A DNA stretch of 64,000 bases. Origin: Planctomycetota bacterium (GTDB lineage: Bacteria; Planctomycetota; UBA8742; UBA2392). Position numbers and translations under genes: made by a program. The DNA lies in NCBI GenBank assembly GCA_022071975.1, contig JAJVIO010000065.1, positions 1 through 64,000 on the forward strand, in the 5' to 3' direction. Under the pieces are notes generated by a model. The model had not been told where the DNA came from, searched no databases, and saw nothing but the letters and a program-made list of their open reading frames with translations. Below are positions 25,066-33,931 of the stretch, piece after piece. Within the stretch, counting starts at the first letter, position 1. Each line of letters opens with the position of its first letter.

Positions 25066-26217
25066 TTACGGCACCCAGATGGCCATGGGACGGCCGGGGT
25101 ACAGCCTCAGCTGTTCCTGCAACTCGGCGCTCAGCTGCTCACTGACGGCCTTCTCCACCTTCGGTTGCACGTCTTCGGCGCTGAGGCCCAACAGCGCGCC
25201 GAGGCTCATGTCGCGGCCGTACTCGACCACCGTCAGGTCCTTGATGCCGACCAGGTCTTCGGCCTTGGCCTTGGCGTCTTCGAAGTAACCGATCTGGTCT
25301 ACCAGCCCGACCTTTCTGGCCCCTTCGGCGCTGAGGATTCGGCCGTCGGCGTAGGTCTCCCAGTCAGTGGACAGCTTGGTGCCGCGGCCGTCCTTGACGA
25401 TCTGCTTGAACTTGCCGTGCATTTCGTCGGCCAGGTCCTGCAGCAGCTGGCGGCCCTGCATGTACTCTTCGGATTCGGGGTCAGCGAACATGCTGCCCAT
25501 GGTTTTGTTCCCGCCGGCCTTGATGGTGGCGTCTTGCCCCTTCACGACTTCGGTCAGCGTGCCATGGAAGTTGAATCCCTGGATTACCACGCCGATGCTG
25601 CCCGTAAGTGTCGTGGGGCTGGCGACGATCCAGTTGGCCGGGGCACTGACGTAGTAGCCGCCGCTGGCCGCAAGGTCCTTCATGTGGACGACCACGGGCT
25701 TGCCGCTCTTTTCGCGGAACTTCATGATCTCGTGGTGGATGTAATCGCTGGCGGTGACGCCGCCGCCCGGGCTGTTGACCTCGAGGATCACGGCGCGCAC
25801 GTCGGGGTCTTTCTCGGCCTTGTGCAGGCTGTCGATGGCCAGCGCTACGGGGTCGATGCCGCCGCCGAACAGGCCGCCGCCGCCGCCCTCCATGATCACG
25901 CCCTCGATGCTGATCACGGCGATCTTGCCGCCCTCACCCGACTCGCGGCGGTATTCGACCAGGCCGTGTGGATCATGCTGTCCGCCGGCCAGCACGCCGG
26001 CGCCGCCGACCATGGCCAGCAGAATCAGCAGGTTGAAGCCGATCACGCCCACGAAAATCAGCACGCCCAGGATGCGCCAGATGTTGGTGCGCGGCCGTGA
26101 CAGCCGGTAGTTTTGCATAGGCGCACCCATCTGCGGCCCCGGCGGCGGGGGCGGCATGTGGAACGCGCCCGGCGGCGGGGGCGGCTGGTAACCGGGATTC
26201 GGTGTGGGGGTGGTCAT
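25066..26217 (-). CDS. sppA: Signal peptide peptidase SppA (S49 family serine protease)
   Basis: 383 residues from the ATG at 26217, which has AGGAGG 7 bases upstream. A Pro/Gly-rich cytoplasmic head (1-35) is followed by a transmembrane helix (about 48-75) and one S49 protease domain: IAVISIEGVI, AVILEVNSPGGGVTASDYI, MKDLAASGGYYVSAPANWIVA with the nucleophile Ser in ASGGYY, SPTTLTGSIGVVIQ and GRILSAEGARKVGLVDQIG. It degrades leftover signal peptides in the membrane. The single-domain length fits the SppA-36K class. It lies 2 bases after the B12-binding gene. Confidence 0.93.
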   Translation of the reverse strand: MTTPTPNPGYQPPPPPGAFHMPPPPPGPQMGAPMQNYRLSRPRTNIWRILGVLIFVGVIGFNLLILLAMVGGAGVLAGGQHDPHGLVEYRRESGEGGKIAVISIEGVIMEGGGGGLFGGGIDPVALAIDSLHKAEKDPDVRAVILEVNSPGGGVTASDYIHHEIMKFREKSGKPVVVHMKDLAASGGYYVSAPANWIVASPTTLTGSIGVVIQGFNFHGTLTEVVKGQDATIKAGGNKTMGSMFADPESEEYMQGRQLLQDLADEMHGKFKQIVKDGRGTKLSTDWETYADGRILSAEGARKVGLVDQIGYFEDAKAKAEDLVGIKDLTVVEYGRDMSLGALLGLSAEDVQPKVEKAVSEQLSAELQEQLRLYPGRPMAIWVP

Positions 26218-26219
26218 GG

Positions 26220-26651
26220 TCAAGCCTCCTGTTTCGCGCGGCGTTTCGGGACTTCTTGGTTCAGGTACTTCGCGATTTCGCGCGTGTCTGTGCCGGGGCC
26301 GAACAGGCGCCCGACGCCTAACTTCAGCAGTTCTTGTACGTCTTTCTCGGGGATAACGCCCCCGCCGAACAGCAGAATTCCCTCTGCGTGGTGCTGTTTC
26401 AGCAGCTCGAGCACGCGGGGGAACAGCGTCATGTGCGCGCCGGACAGGCTGCTGAGGCCGATGGCGTCGGCGTCTTCCTGGATCGCGGCATGCACGATCA
26501 TCTCCGGCGTCTGGCGCAGGCCGGTGTAGATCACTTCCATGCCCGAGTCGCGAAGGCTGGCGGCTACGATTTTGGCGCCCCGGTCATGGCCGTCCAAACC
26601 GGCTTTAGCCACCAGCACCCGTATCGGGCGTTCTTTGTTGTCTGTCGCCAT
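26220..26651 (-). CDS. Cobalamin-binding subunit/domain of methylmalonyl-CoA mutase family
   Basis: 143 residues from the ATG at 26651. The B12-binding Rossmann fold carries the DxHxxG signature in [15 protein letters not shown] and the downstream [18 protein letters not shown] and [13 protein letters not shown] blocks, nearly identical in style to the C-terminal domain of MCM and related acyl-CoA mutases. It is encoded apart from a catalytic subunit, as in archaeal and some bacterial two-subunit mutases; the large subunit is not in this window. The neighbours sppA and lipA give no pathway clue. Confidence 0.9.
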   Translation of the reverse strand: MATDNKERPIRVLVAKAGLDGHDRGAKIVAASLRDSGMEVIYTGLRQTPEMIVHAAIQEDADAIGLSSLSGAHMTLFPRVLELLKQHHAEGILLFGGGVIPEKDVQELLKLGVGRLFGPGTDTREIAKYLNQEVPKRRAKQEA

Positions 26652-26696
26652 GCTTGCCCTTCGGACGAAGATCCCAATCAACCGTGCCAATCGCAT

Positions 26697-26733
26697 TGGT
26701 AATTGGAAATTGGTTACTGGAAATTTGCTGTTC
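26697..26733. repeat. AT-rich short tandem-like repeat between lipA and the B12 gene
   Basis: Degenerate repeats of the type GGTAATTGGAAATTGG followed by GGTTACTGGAAATTTG. They stand out from the GC-rich surroundings and resemble the imperfect short repeats seen between genes elsewhere in this window. Confidence 0.5.
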
Positions 26734-26746
26734 AACCACCGTCGGC

Positions 26747-27634
26747 TCAACCAAGCAGGTACTGCTCTTTGGCGTTGTAGCTGCTGCGCACGAATGGGCC
26801 GCTGGCCACCTTGGGGAAGCCTAACGCCAGCGCCTCATCACGGATTTCATCGAACTCACGGGGTTCGTAGTAACGCTTCACTTCGGCCAGGCCGGGCTCC
26901 GGCTTCAGGTACTGGCCCACGGTCAGCATGTCCACACCCGCGGCGCGCAGGTCTCGTAGCACGGCGCTGACTTCCTCGCGCGTTTCGCCCAGGCCTACCA
27001 TCAGGCCGCTCTTGGTGGTCATTGTCGGCGCGACCTGCTTGACGCGCGCCAGCACGGCCAGGCTGCGCCGGTACACGCTGCCCGGCTGGATGCTGCGGTA
27101 CAGGGACGGCACGGTCTCGATGTTGTGGTTGAAGATGCGCGGGCCGGCATCCACTACGCGCTGGATCTGCTCGTGCCGGCCCTGAAAATCGGGCGTCAGC
27201 ACCTCGATGGTGGCATCAGGCAGCGTCGCCTTCAGTGCCACCACCACAGCCGCCCAGTGCGCGCTGCCGCCGTCGGCCAGGTCGTCGCGGTCCACGCTGG
27301 TCACCACCACGTGGGAAAGCTTCATGGCGGCGGCGGTTTCCGCCAGGCGCCGGGGCTCGTCAGGATCGGGCGGGTTGGGCGGACGGCCTGACTTCACGCT
27401 GCAGAACTGGCAGCGGCGGGTGCAGGTGTCGCCCAGGATCATGAAAGTGGCCGTGCCATGGGTAAAGCACTGCGCCTTGTTGGGACAGTTGGCTTCTTCG
27501 CACACGGTGTGCAGCCGCTGGTGGTCAAGCAGGTCATCCAGTGGTTTCTGGCCGCGGCTGCGCGGCAAGGGCCGTTTCAGCCATGGCGGCAGACGGCGTT
27601 GGCGTGGTGCGGGTTCAGCGTTGGCTGCGTTCAT
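26747..27634 (-). CDS. lipA: Lipoyl synthase
   Basis: 295 residues from the ATG at 27634; no ribosome-binding site supports either this or an upstream start at 27688, so the start is tentative. Radical SAM enzyme that inserts two sulfurs into protein-bound octanoate. Auxiliary cluster motif [12 protein letters not shown], radical SAM motif CTRRCQFC and C-terminal RSSYNAKE with the Ser ligand are all present, as are [12 protein letters not shown] and FNHNIETV. No lipB adjoins. Confidence 0.96.
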   Translation of the reverse strand: MNAANAEPAPRQRRLPPWLKRPLPRSRGQKPLDDLLDHQRLHTVCEEANCPNKAQCFTHGTATFMILGDTCTRRCQFCSVKSGRPPNPPDPDEPRRLAETAAAMKLSHVVVTSVDRDDLADGGSAHWAAVVVALKATLPDATIEVLTPDFQGRHEQIQRVVDAGPRIFNHNIETVPSLYRSIQPGSVYRRSLAVLARVKQVAPTMTTKSGLMVGLGETREEVSAVLRDLRAAGVDMLTVGQYLKPEPGLAEVKRYYEPREFDEIRDEALALGFPKVASGPFVRSSYNAKEQYLLG

Positions 27635-27743
27635 GATTCGGCGAATATAGCGGTTTTGGATGAGTTCATGCCAGTCCCCCGTTTGCACTCCGGGCAGCTT
27701 TGACTATCCTCTCCGCCCGCCATCTGGCCGTCAGGAGAAATCG

Positions 27744-28871
27744 ATGGACCTCAAGGGTCGTTTGCAAGCGCTGGCTACTCTGGAATCACAGTATCCGCAC
27801 GTGTTGTCTGTTTACCTGCGCTGCCGCGACGGCGGCCATGACAGGCGCAAGGAAAACCTGATCTTCATCAAGAACCGCGCAGCCGAGCTTGAGCGCGTGC
27901 TGGGCGGCGACAAGCGCGGCATCGAGTTCCTGCGCCAGGGCATCGCGCAGGCCGATCTGATTCGCAAGCAGGATCTAAGCCCGAACGTGATCGGCCTCGC
28001 CCTGTTTTTGCAGGGTGACAAGGTGATTGAGCGTTTCGAAACCTCGATCCCGTTCGAAGACCAGGTGGCTTACCGCCGCTTCCCGTTCATCAGCCAGCTG
28101 GCGTTCATCGGCGAAGAGTTTGAGCCCTACGCCGTGGTCGCGATCGACAGCCGCAGCGCGCGCATCTTTGAAATCGCGCTGGGCGAGCTGGTGGACACCA
28201 GCGCCATCAAGAACGAGGTTCACCGCCGCATCCACCGTGGCGGCTGGTCGCAGATGCGCTTCCAGCGCGGGATCGAGGGCGAAAAGCACGCCCACATCCA
28301 GGAAGTTGCCGACGCGCTGGCAGGCCTGGTGGCCAAGCACCGCTACAAACGCATCGTGGTGATCGGGCCGGACAAATCGCGCAGCATTCTGCGTGATTGC
28401 CTCACGGCCGACGTCGCCCGCCGCGTAATCGACGGCGAACGCGCCGACGCCCGCGCCGCGGACCACGAACTGCTGCAGACCGCCGTGGACTACTTCCGCA
28501 GCGCGGAATCCGACGAAGAGAGCAGCAAGATCGAGCGCATTGTGCGCGAGATTCACTCCAGCACGCTGGGCGTGTCAGGCCTGGAAGACACCCTGACATA
28601 CCTGTCGCGCGGCCAGGCCTACGAAGTGCTGCTGCCCGCCGACCTCAACCGCCAGGGCAGCCAGTGCAACGCCTGCGGCATGATTTTCAAGGACCACACT
28701 GACACCTGCCACGCCTGCGAAAGCAAGGACGTCACGACCGTGGACCTGAAGGAAGTGGTCACCCGCACGGCCGTGAAGTTCGGCACCAAGCTTGAATTCG
28801 TGAAGAACAACGACTTCCACGGCAAGCTGGGCGGGGCCGCGGCCCTGCTGCGCAGCCCGCGGATGAGTTAG
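27744..28871 (+). CDS. Bacterial eRF1-like release-factor family protein (baeRF/VLRF1-type) with zinc ribbon
   Basis: 375 residues from the ATG with AGGAG 7 bases upstream. Domain order resembles archaeal/eukaryotic eRF1 domains 2-3: strands YAVVAIDSRSARIFEIALG (about 125-143), then HRGGWSQMRFQRG (164-176) in the place of the eRF1 GGQ loop, and a Rossmann-like domain (RIVVIGPDKSRSILRDCL). Four Cys (308, 311, 322, 325) form a zinc ribbon as in eRF1 domain 3. The GGWSQ loop suggests peptidyl-tRNA hydrolysis or ribosome rescue like the Vms1/VLRF1 group, but there is no eRF1 codon-recognition domain. Role is inferred. Confidence 0.82.
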   Translation: MDLKGRLQALATLESQYPHVLSVYLRCRDGGHDRRKENLIFIKNRAAELERVLGGDKRGIEFLRQGIAQADLIRKQDLSPNVIGLALFLQGDKVIERFETSIPFEDQVAYRRFPFISQLAFIGEEFEPYAVVAIDSRSARIFEIALGELVDTSAIKNEVHRRIHRGGWSQMRFQRGIEGEKHAHIQEVADALAGLVAKHRYKRIVVIGPDKSRSILRDCLTADVARRVIDGERADARAADHELLQTAVDYFRSAESDEESSKIERIVREIHSSTLGVSGLEDTLTYLSRGQAYEVLLPADLNRQGSQCNACGMIFKDHTDTCHACESKDVTTVDLKEVVTRTAVKFGTKLEFVKNNDFHGKLGGAAALLRSPRMS

Positions 28872-28890
28872 CCTGCATGAATCAAACGCA

Positions 28891-28918
28891 AAAGCCCGGG
28901 GTTTGCACCCCGGGCTTT
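28891..28918. terminator. Strong bidirectional terminator
   Basis: Perfect 12-bp stem (28891-28902 with 28907-28918), loop TTGC, followed by GTTTTT on the plus strand. It separates the convergent genes ending at 28871 and 28932. Confidence 0.9.
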
Positions 28919-28931
28919 GTTTTTACCGTTG

Positions 28932-30341
28932 CTACTCTTCGGGTTGCCCGATCAGCTCGGTGACCTGTTTGAATTTCTCGAGCAGCAGTTCACGGGTGTT
29001 GGCTTCCAGGTTCAGGCGCACCAGGGGTTCGGTGTTGCTGGCGCGCAGGTTGAACCACCACTCGGGGTAGCTGATGGTGACGCCGTCCAGGTGATCGATG
29101 CTGGCGTCCTTGTAGGCTTCCGCCACGCGGGCGAACACCTCGTCCTTTTCCTTCACCTTGAAGTTGACTTCGCCGGTCTGGGCGTAGCGCTTGATCGGCT
29201 TGACCAACTCCGAAAGCGGCTCGCCGCTCAGGCCCATGGCGTTCAGCACTTCGACCACCGCGATGATCGCGCTGTCGGCGTAAAAGTTGTCCTTGAAGTA
29301 GTAGTGTCCCGCCAGCTCGCCGCCGAAGATGCAGCCGATCTTGCGCATCGTGGCCTTCATGTAGCTGTGGCCTACGCGCTCGCGCAGGGGCCGCCCGCCC
29401 GCAGCCTCGATCACCTCCGCTACCGCGCGGCTGCTGCGCAGGTCATACAGCACGGCCGAGCCCTTGTGGCGCTTCAGCAGTTCCTGGCCCAGCAGGGCGG
29501 TAATCATGTCCTGGCCGACGGGCGCTCCGGTTTCGTCCACGAACACGGCGCGGTCGGCGTCGCCGTCGAAGGCGATGCCAAGCTGGCAACCCCGCGCCTT
29601 CACGAGTTCACACAGCGGCTTCAGGTTCTCGAGTTTGCTGGGGTTGGCTTCGTGGTTTGGAAAGCTGCCGTCGAGCTGGCCGTGGATTACGTGCAACTCC
29701 AGACCCAGCGAGCGCAGGAAGCCCAGATAGATACCGCCCATGCCGTTGGCCGGGTCCACGGCGACTTTCAGCGCGTCCGGTGTGCGTTTCACGAAGCGGC
29801 GGATGTGCTGCACGTAGCCCTGGAAAACGCTGGGGCTGAGGCCGAACGGCGTGGCAACCGGGTGCTCGTCCTTTTCGCCGACGGGAAACAACGAAATGCC
29901 GGGGTTGGCTGACCACTTGGCAGGCGGCTCAGGCGCGGTCTTGGCCAGTTCCTCGATATCGGTGAGGCCGGTGTCGTAGGCGATGGGTACGGCGTCTTCG
30001 CGGCAGAACTTGATGCCGTTGTAGCGCGCGGGGTTGTGGCTGGCGGTGATCATGGCGCCGCCCTGGGCCGGCTGATCGCGCCCGGCCACCGCCCAGTACA
30101 GCATGGGCGTGCTGCAGGGACCCACGAACTCGGCCATCGCGCCGCCGGTGGCCAGGCCGTCCATGAACGCGGCGGCCAGCTCGGGCCCGGTGGGCCGGGC
30201 GTCGATGCCGACGACGACACGGGGGTGATCGCTGTCTTCACCCAGCAGCTTGGCGAAGCCGTAGCCGATCCGGAACGCGATGGGGGCGTTGAGTTGATCC
30301 GGCACCGTGCCGCGAACGTCGTAAGCCTTGAACAATCCCAT
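28932..30341 (-). CDS. manB: Phosphomannomutase/phosphoglucomutase
   Basis: 469 residues. Alpha-D-phosphohexomutase interconverting hexose 6- and 1-phosphates for nucleotide-sugar and polysaccharide synthesis. All four active-site blocks are present: phosphoserine loop GGAMITASHNPARYNG, metal loop GIAFDGDADRAVF, sugar loop GELAGHYYF and phosphate loop RASNTEPLVRLN. Start FKAYDVRGTVP is typical for bacterial ManB/AlgC. GGAG lies 6 bases upstream of the ATG. It is divergent from the carbamoyltransferase gene across a 212-base gap in which I see no clear operator. Confidence 0.95.
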   Translation of the reverse strand: MGLFKAYDVRGTVPDQLNAPIAFRIGYGFAKLLGEDSDHPRVVVGIDARPTGPELAAAFMDGLATGGAMAEFVGPCSTPMLYWAVAGRDQPAQGGAMITASHNPARYNGIKFCREDAVPIAYDTGLTDIEELAKTAPEPPAKWSANPGISLFPVGEKDEHPVATPFGLSPSVFQGYVQHIRRFVKRTPDALKVAVDPANGMGGIYLGFLRSLGLELHVIHGQLDGSFPNHEANPSKLENLKPLCELVKARGCQLGIAFDGDADRAVFVDETGAPVGQDMITALLGQELLKRHKGSAVLYDLRSSRAVAEVIEAAGGRPLRERVGHSYMKATMRKIGCIFGGELAGHYYFKDNFYADSAIIAVVEVLNAMGLSGEPLSELVKPIKRYAQTGEVNFKVKEKDEVFARVAEAYKDASIDHLDGVTISYPEWWFNLRASNTEPLVRLNLEANTRELLLEKFKQVTELIGQPEE

Positions 30342-30553
30342 GCGATTCTCCGGTGTTGGCCGACAGCATAAGACGATGCGCGCGCGACGCCACAGCCTGC
30401 GCCTTTACAATCACTGCGCGCGGTGCATGCTGACATGCCATGAGGCGGAAGGCGTCGGGCGGCAGCACCGCTCACGCCTCCCGCCTCACGCCTGCAAGCG
30501 CGACGCTGACTAAGGCTGCAGGAACATCGCCAAGCAGACGACAGGGGACGAAC

Positions 30554-31573
30554 ATGAGCGACATCCGCGGCCGTGACTTCCTGAAACTGGCCGATTTCGA
30601 GACAGCCGAGATTGACGACATCCTGAAGCTCGCCTTCGAAATGAAGCGCGAGCAGCGCCACTGGAGCCTGAAGGGCAAAACCATCATCATGCTGTTCTTC
30701 AACAGCAGCCTGCGCACGCGCACCAGCTTCGAGATCGGCGCGGCGCAGCTGGACGCGCAGCCTGTGGTGCTGAACGTGGGGCAGGACGCCTGGAACCTGG
30801 AGTGGCAGGAGGGCGTGGTCATGAACGGCAACAGCCCCGAGCACATCAAGGACGCCGCCAAGGTGCTTTCGCGTTACGGCGACATCCTGGCCGTGCGCAG
30901 CTTCCCGCGCATGCAGAGCTATGAGCAGGACCGCCAGGACCCGATCCTGAGTTCGTTCAGCAAATACGCGTCCGCGCCGCTGATCAACCTGGAAAGCGCC
31001 GTCGAGCACCCCTGCCAGGGCCTGGCCGACCTGATGACCCTGCGGGAAATCTTCAACCAGAACACCCGCGGAAAAAAGGTGGTGCTGACCTGGGCGCCGC
31101 ACGTCAAGCCGCTGCCGCTGGCCGTGCCGCACAGCTTCCTGCTGGCGGCGGCCATGGGCGGCTGCGACATCACCGTCGCGCACCCGCGCAAGTTCGAGCT
31201 GGAAGAAGCCGTGATGCAGCAGGCCCGCAAGATCGCCGCCAAGACCGGGGGCAACGTGAAGGTGTCGCACGACCAGGACGAGGCCTTCCGCGGCGCCGAA
31301 GTCGTCTACGCCAAGAGCTGGCTGAGCCTCGAGCACTACGGCCGTATGGAAGAAGAGTTCGCCTACCGCGCCACGCTGCCGAGCTGGACCGTGAGCGAAG
31401 AAAAAATGGCGCTGACCAGCCGCGCCAAGTTCATGCACTGCCTGCCGATCCGCCGCAACGTGGTGGCCACGGACGGCGTGCTCGACCACGACGACTGCGT
31501 GGTCTACCAGCAGGCCGAAAACCGGCTGCATGCCCAGAAGGCCCTGCTGGTAAAGATGCTAGGCGAAAGCTGA
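30554..31573 (+). CDS. argF': N-acyl-L-ornithine carbamoyltransferase (acetyl- or succinylornithine type)
   Basis: 339 residues. Carbamoylates an N-acylated ornithine in the alternative arginine pathway known from Xanthomonas and Bacteroides. Carbamoyl-phosphate loop SSLRTRTSF (51-59); family blocks GQDAWNLEWQEGVVMNG, HPCQGLADL (152-160), LTWAPHVKPLPLAVPHS, VVYAKSWLS and MHCLPIRRNVVATDGV. These differ from ordinary OTCase. The residue said to discriminate acetyl- from succinyl-ornithine enzymes (Glu in the former, Pro in the latter) is Pro95 in NSPEH, while the late AENRLHAQKA block resembles the acetyl type, so substrate is ambiguous. Start chosen by GGGGA 8 bases upstream. Confidence 0.9.
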   Translation: MSDIRGRDFLKLADFETAEIDDILKLAFEMKREQRHWSLKGKTIIMLFFNSSLRTRTSFEIGAAQLDAQPVVLNVGQDAWNLEWQEGVVMNGNSPEHIKDAAKVLSRYGDILAVRSFPRMQSYEQDRQDPILSSFSKYASAPLINLESAVEHPCQGLADLMTLREIFNQNTRGKKVVLTWAPHVKPLPLAVPHSFLLAAAMGGCDITVAHPRKFELEEAVMQQARKIAAKTGGNVKVSHDQDEAFRGAEVVYAKSWLSLEHYGRMEEEFAYRATLPSWTVSEEKMALTSRAKFMHCLPIRRNVVATDGVLDHDDCVVYQQAENRLHAQKALLVKMLGES

Positions 31574-31583
31574 ACCAGAACAA

Positions 31584-31611
31584 AAACCGCCCGGGCCAAC
31601 CCGGGCGGTTT
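31584..31611 (+). terminator. Intrinsic terminator after the carbamoyltransferase
   Basis: Perfect 12-bp stem (31584-31595 with 31600-31611), loop CCAA, with T residues only at the stem end. It begins 11 bases after the stop codon. Confidence 0.8.
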
Positions 31612-31691
31612 GCATTCCATGCACCGGTGGCGGCCCGTGCGGATGATTCGTAGCCTTCCGTAGTCAGACGTGATTCATCGGGGAGAACCGA

Positions 31692-33866
31692 ATGTTTATT
31701 CGAGCGTGTCTCTACGCATTGTTGGCTTTGACGCTGGGCGTCGGCGTTCAGAGCGCTCGCGTGCTGTGCGAACCGGAAGCAGCAAAGGATGGCGAGACGC
31801 CGGGGGAACAAGCCGATGCCGACTACGTCAAAGCCGCTCTTGCGGTGGCCTTGGGGCAGTACGACGAGGCGCTGGAGTTGATAGCCAAGTACATCAAGCG
31901 AAATCCGGATGAGGCAGACGGCTACACACTACGCGGCACGATCCACTCGGCCAAAGGCGACTATTCGGCTGCCAAGTCCGACTTCGAACAGGCGCTGAAA
32001 CTCGACAAGAATTATGTTGAAGCCCACATCGGCCTTGCCCGCCTGGCGTATTTGCAGGACAGCCATGTCGCCGCCCGAAAGCACCTGGACGACGCGCTGG
32101 CGCTGCAACCAAAGAACGTGGAAGCCCTCACGTTGTATGGCGACACCTGGTACTACGATGACGAATACGCCAAGGCGATTGAGAAATACACCTCCGCGCT
32201 GGATGCGAAACCCGACCATCCGGGTGCACTGTACGGCCGCAGTCGCTGCCGTTACCTGCTCAAAGAGTACGAGGACGCGTTGGGCGACGTGGATCTGTTG
32301 CTTGAGAAGAGCCCGCTTCACGGCAAAGGCTGGGTCCTGAAGGGCGATGTCCACCGCAATCTTGATCAGTGGCCGGAAGCTGAGAAGGCCTACAACAGGG
32401 CCCTGCTGCAGCGTGAAGAGCACTATTCGGTTTTCGTGAACCTAGGCTACGTCATTATGGAGCAGGGCCGCCACGGATCCGCGATCGGTCCGCTGCATGA
32501 AGCAATCGAGTTGCGCCCGAATGCCGTCACGCCGCGCGGCAATCTGACAACTTGCCTGATGGAGCTGGGACGGCTCGAAGATGCCCTTGAACAATCCAAC
32601 CTCACACTGTTGTGCGATGATGCCGACGCCAGGCACTTGCGGCAGCGGGCAGAAATCTTGGACGGTCTGGAGCGAAAGACCGATGCGGCCGCTGCCTGGA
32701 AGCAGGCCCACCAGACGGATAAAGAGAGTCTCCACGGCCGAGTGGGGTACGCGGAAGCGCTGCAGAAGCTTCACCGCCACGACGAAGCCGTGAAGGTGCT
32801 TGAAGCCGGCGACCATACCGTTCCGCGTGTCGCGGCTGTGCTCTCCGACTCATTGCTGAATTTGCACCGCCGCGAGGACGCCCTGAGGGTACTCGAGGAT
32901 GCGGATCCCAGTGGCGGGCTCATGCTGCCGTTCCTGGCCCAGAAAGTACAGGTACTGGGTTACCTGTATCGATTCGATGAGATGGACGAAGTGGGGAAGC
33001 AGATCGACAAGCTGATGCCCGGAATGGGGCTGATGGTCGACAGCATGTCGCTCTTAGGTCAGGGCAAGCTCAAAGACTGCCTGGATGCTCTGGAGAGTGA
33101 TTCGTGGCCCGAGTGGTTAGAGCCGCTGCGATTGGGGATTCGTGCCGATGTGCAGGGGATGCTCGGCGAATTGGATGCCGCGGAAGCGGGGTTTCAGCAG
33201 GCCCTGAGTCTTGAGCGCAGTTCCGTTCTGCTGCGGAATTACTCGAAGCACCTGGTCAGGGTGGGACGCATCGACGACGCGCTGACCTGGGCCGAGGAAG
33301 CCGTCAAGAACGACGCCTGGGACGACGCCGCCCAGCTTGCGCTTGGCAATGTGTTGCTAGCAAAAAGCGACTGGTCGGCCGCAGCCAAAGCCTTCACCCG
33401 CGCCCGGGAGGTCAACCCTTACTCGACCGAAGCGCTGCTGAATCGAGCGGAGGCGTACCTGGCGATGGGGCTGAGTTACGACGCAGCCAAGGATATCGAA
33501 GCAGCCTTCAAGCTGGATCCGCACGATCACTCTGTCCTGACCGCGCGCGCGTTGATCACGACCAGGCGCGATGGCGGCACCCACGCCCTGCCGGCCATTG
33601 AGGCGGCGGAGCAGCGGATCGAATGGGTGATCAAACAAGGCGTGTCTTCTCACGCCTTGGTCAATCATCGTGTGCTGTTGTGCCTGTTGCGGGCGGAACT
33701 TGCGGGGGAAGATGCCGATGCGGCGGCAGCGGAGTGCGCCAAGGCAATTGCAGCGTTGCGTGAAGTCAAAGAAGCAGGCCTGTACCTGAGCGAGTCGCTG
33801 AAATCGAATCCGCACTACAAGCTGATAGCCGACAACCCGGCGTTCCTCGCGCTCTGGAAGAAGTAA
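31692..33866 (+). CDS. Exported tetratricopeptide-repeat protein
   Basis: 724 residues. Signal peptide 1-25. From about 45 to 700 the chain is built of TPR units; clear ones are YVKAALAVALGQYDEALELI, GYTLRGTIHSAKGDYSAAKS, AHIGLARLAYLQDSHVAARK and ALLNRAEAYLAMGLSYDAAK. The middle (about 380-480) is more degenerate. TPR arrays mediate protein-protein contacts, here in the periplasm or at the cell surface. No enzymatic domain is fused. Upstream lies the carbamoyltransferase terminator, so this gene has its own promoter, not identified. Codon use is a little less GC-biased than in neighbours. Confidence 0.85.
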   Translation: MFIRACLYALLALTLGVGVQSARVLCEPEAAKDGETPGEQADADYVKAALAVALGQYDEALELIAKYIKRNPDEADGYTLRGTIHSAKGDYSAAKSDFEQALKLDKNYVEAHIGLARLAYLQDSHVAARKHLDDALALQPKNVEALTLYGDTWYYDDEYAKAIEKYTSALDAKPDHPGALYGRSRCRYLLKEYEDALGDVDLLLEKSPLHGKGWVLKGDVHRNLDQWPEAEKAYNRALLQREEHYSVFVNLGYVIMEQGRHGSAIGPLHEAIELRPNAVTPRGNLTTCLMELGRLEDALEQSNLTLLCDDADARHLRQRAEILDGLERKTDAAAAWKQAHQTDKESLHGRVGYAEALQKLHRHDEAVKVLEAGDHTVPRVAAVLSDSLLNLHRREDALRVLEDADPSGGLMLPFLAQKVQVLGYLYRFDEMDEVGKQIDKLMPGMGLMVDSMSLLGQGKLKDCLDALESDSWPEWLEPLRLGIRADVQGMLGELDAAEAGFQQALSLERSSVLLRNYSKHLVRVGRIDDALTWAEEAVKNDAWDDAAQLALGNVLLAKSDWSAAAKAFTRAREVNPYSTEALLNRAEAYLAMGLSYDAAKDIEAAFKLDPHDHSVLTARALITTRRDGGTHALPAIEAAEQRIEWVIKQGVSSHALVNHRVLLCLLRAELAGEDADAAAAECAKAIAALREVKEAGLYLSESLKSNPHYKLIADNPAFLALWKK

Positions 33867-33881
33867 GCCGTACAAACGAAA

Positions 33882-33896
33882 ACCGCCCGAGGCGGT
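33882..33896. terminator. Short hairpin between convergent genes
   Basis: 6-bp stem ACCGCC/GGCGGT (33882-33887 with 33891-33896) with an alternative longer pairing to the following CGGGCGG. A run of A on one side would give T on the minus strand, so it may terminate the usp gene. Confidence 0.5.
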
Positions 33897-33931
33897 CGGC
33901 CCCGGGCGGACGGGTGACGCAAGCGTCGCCG

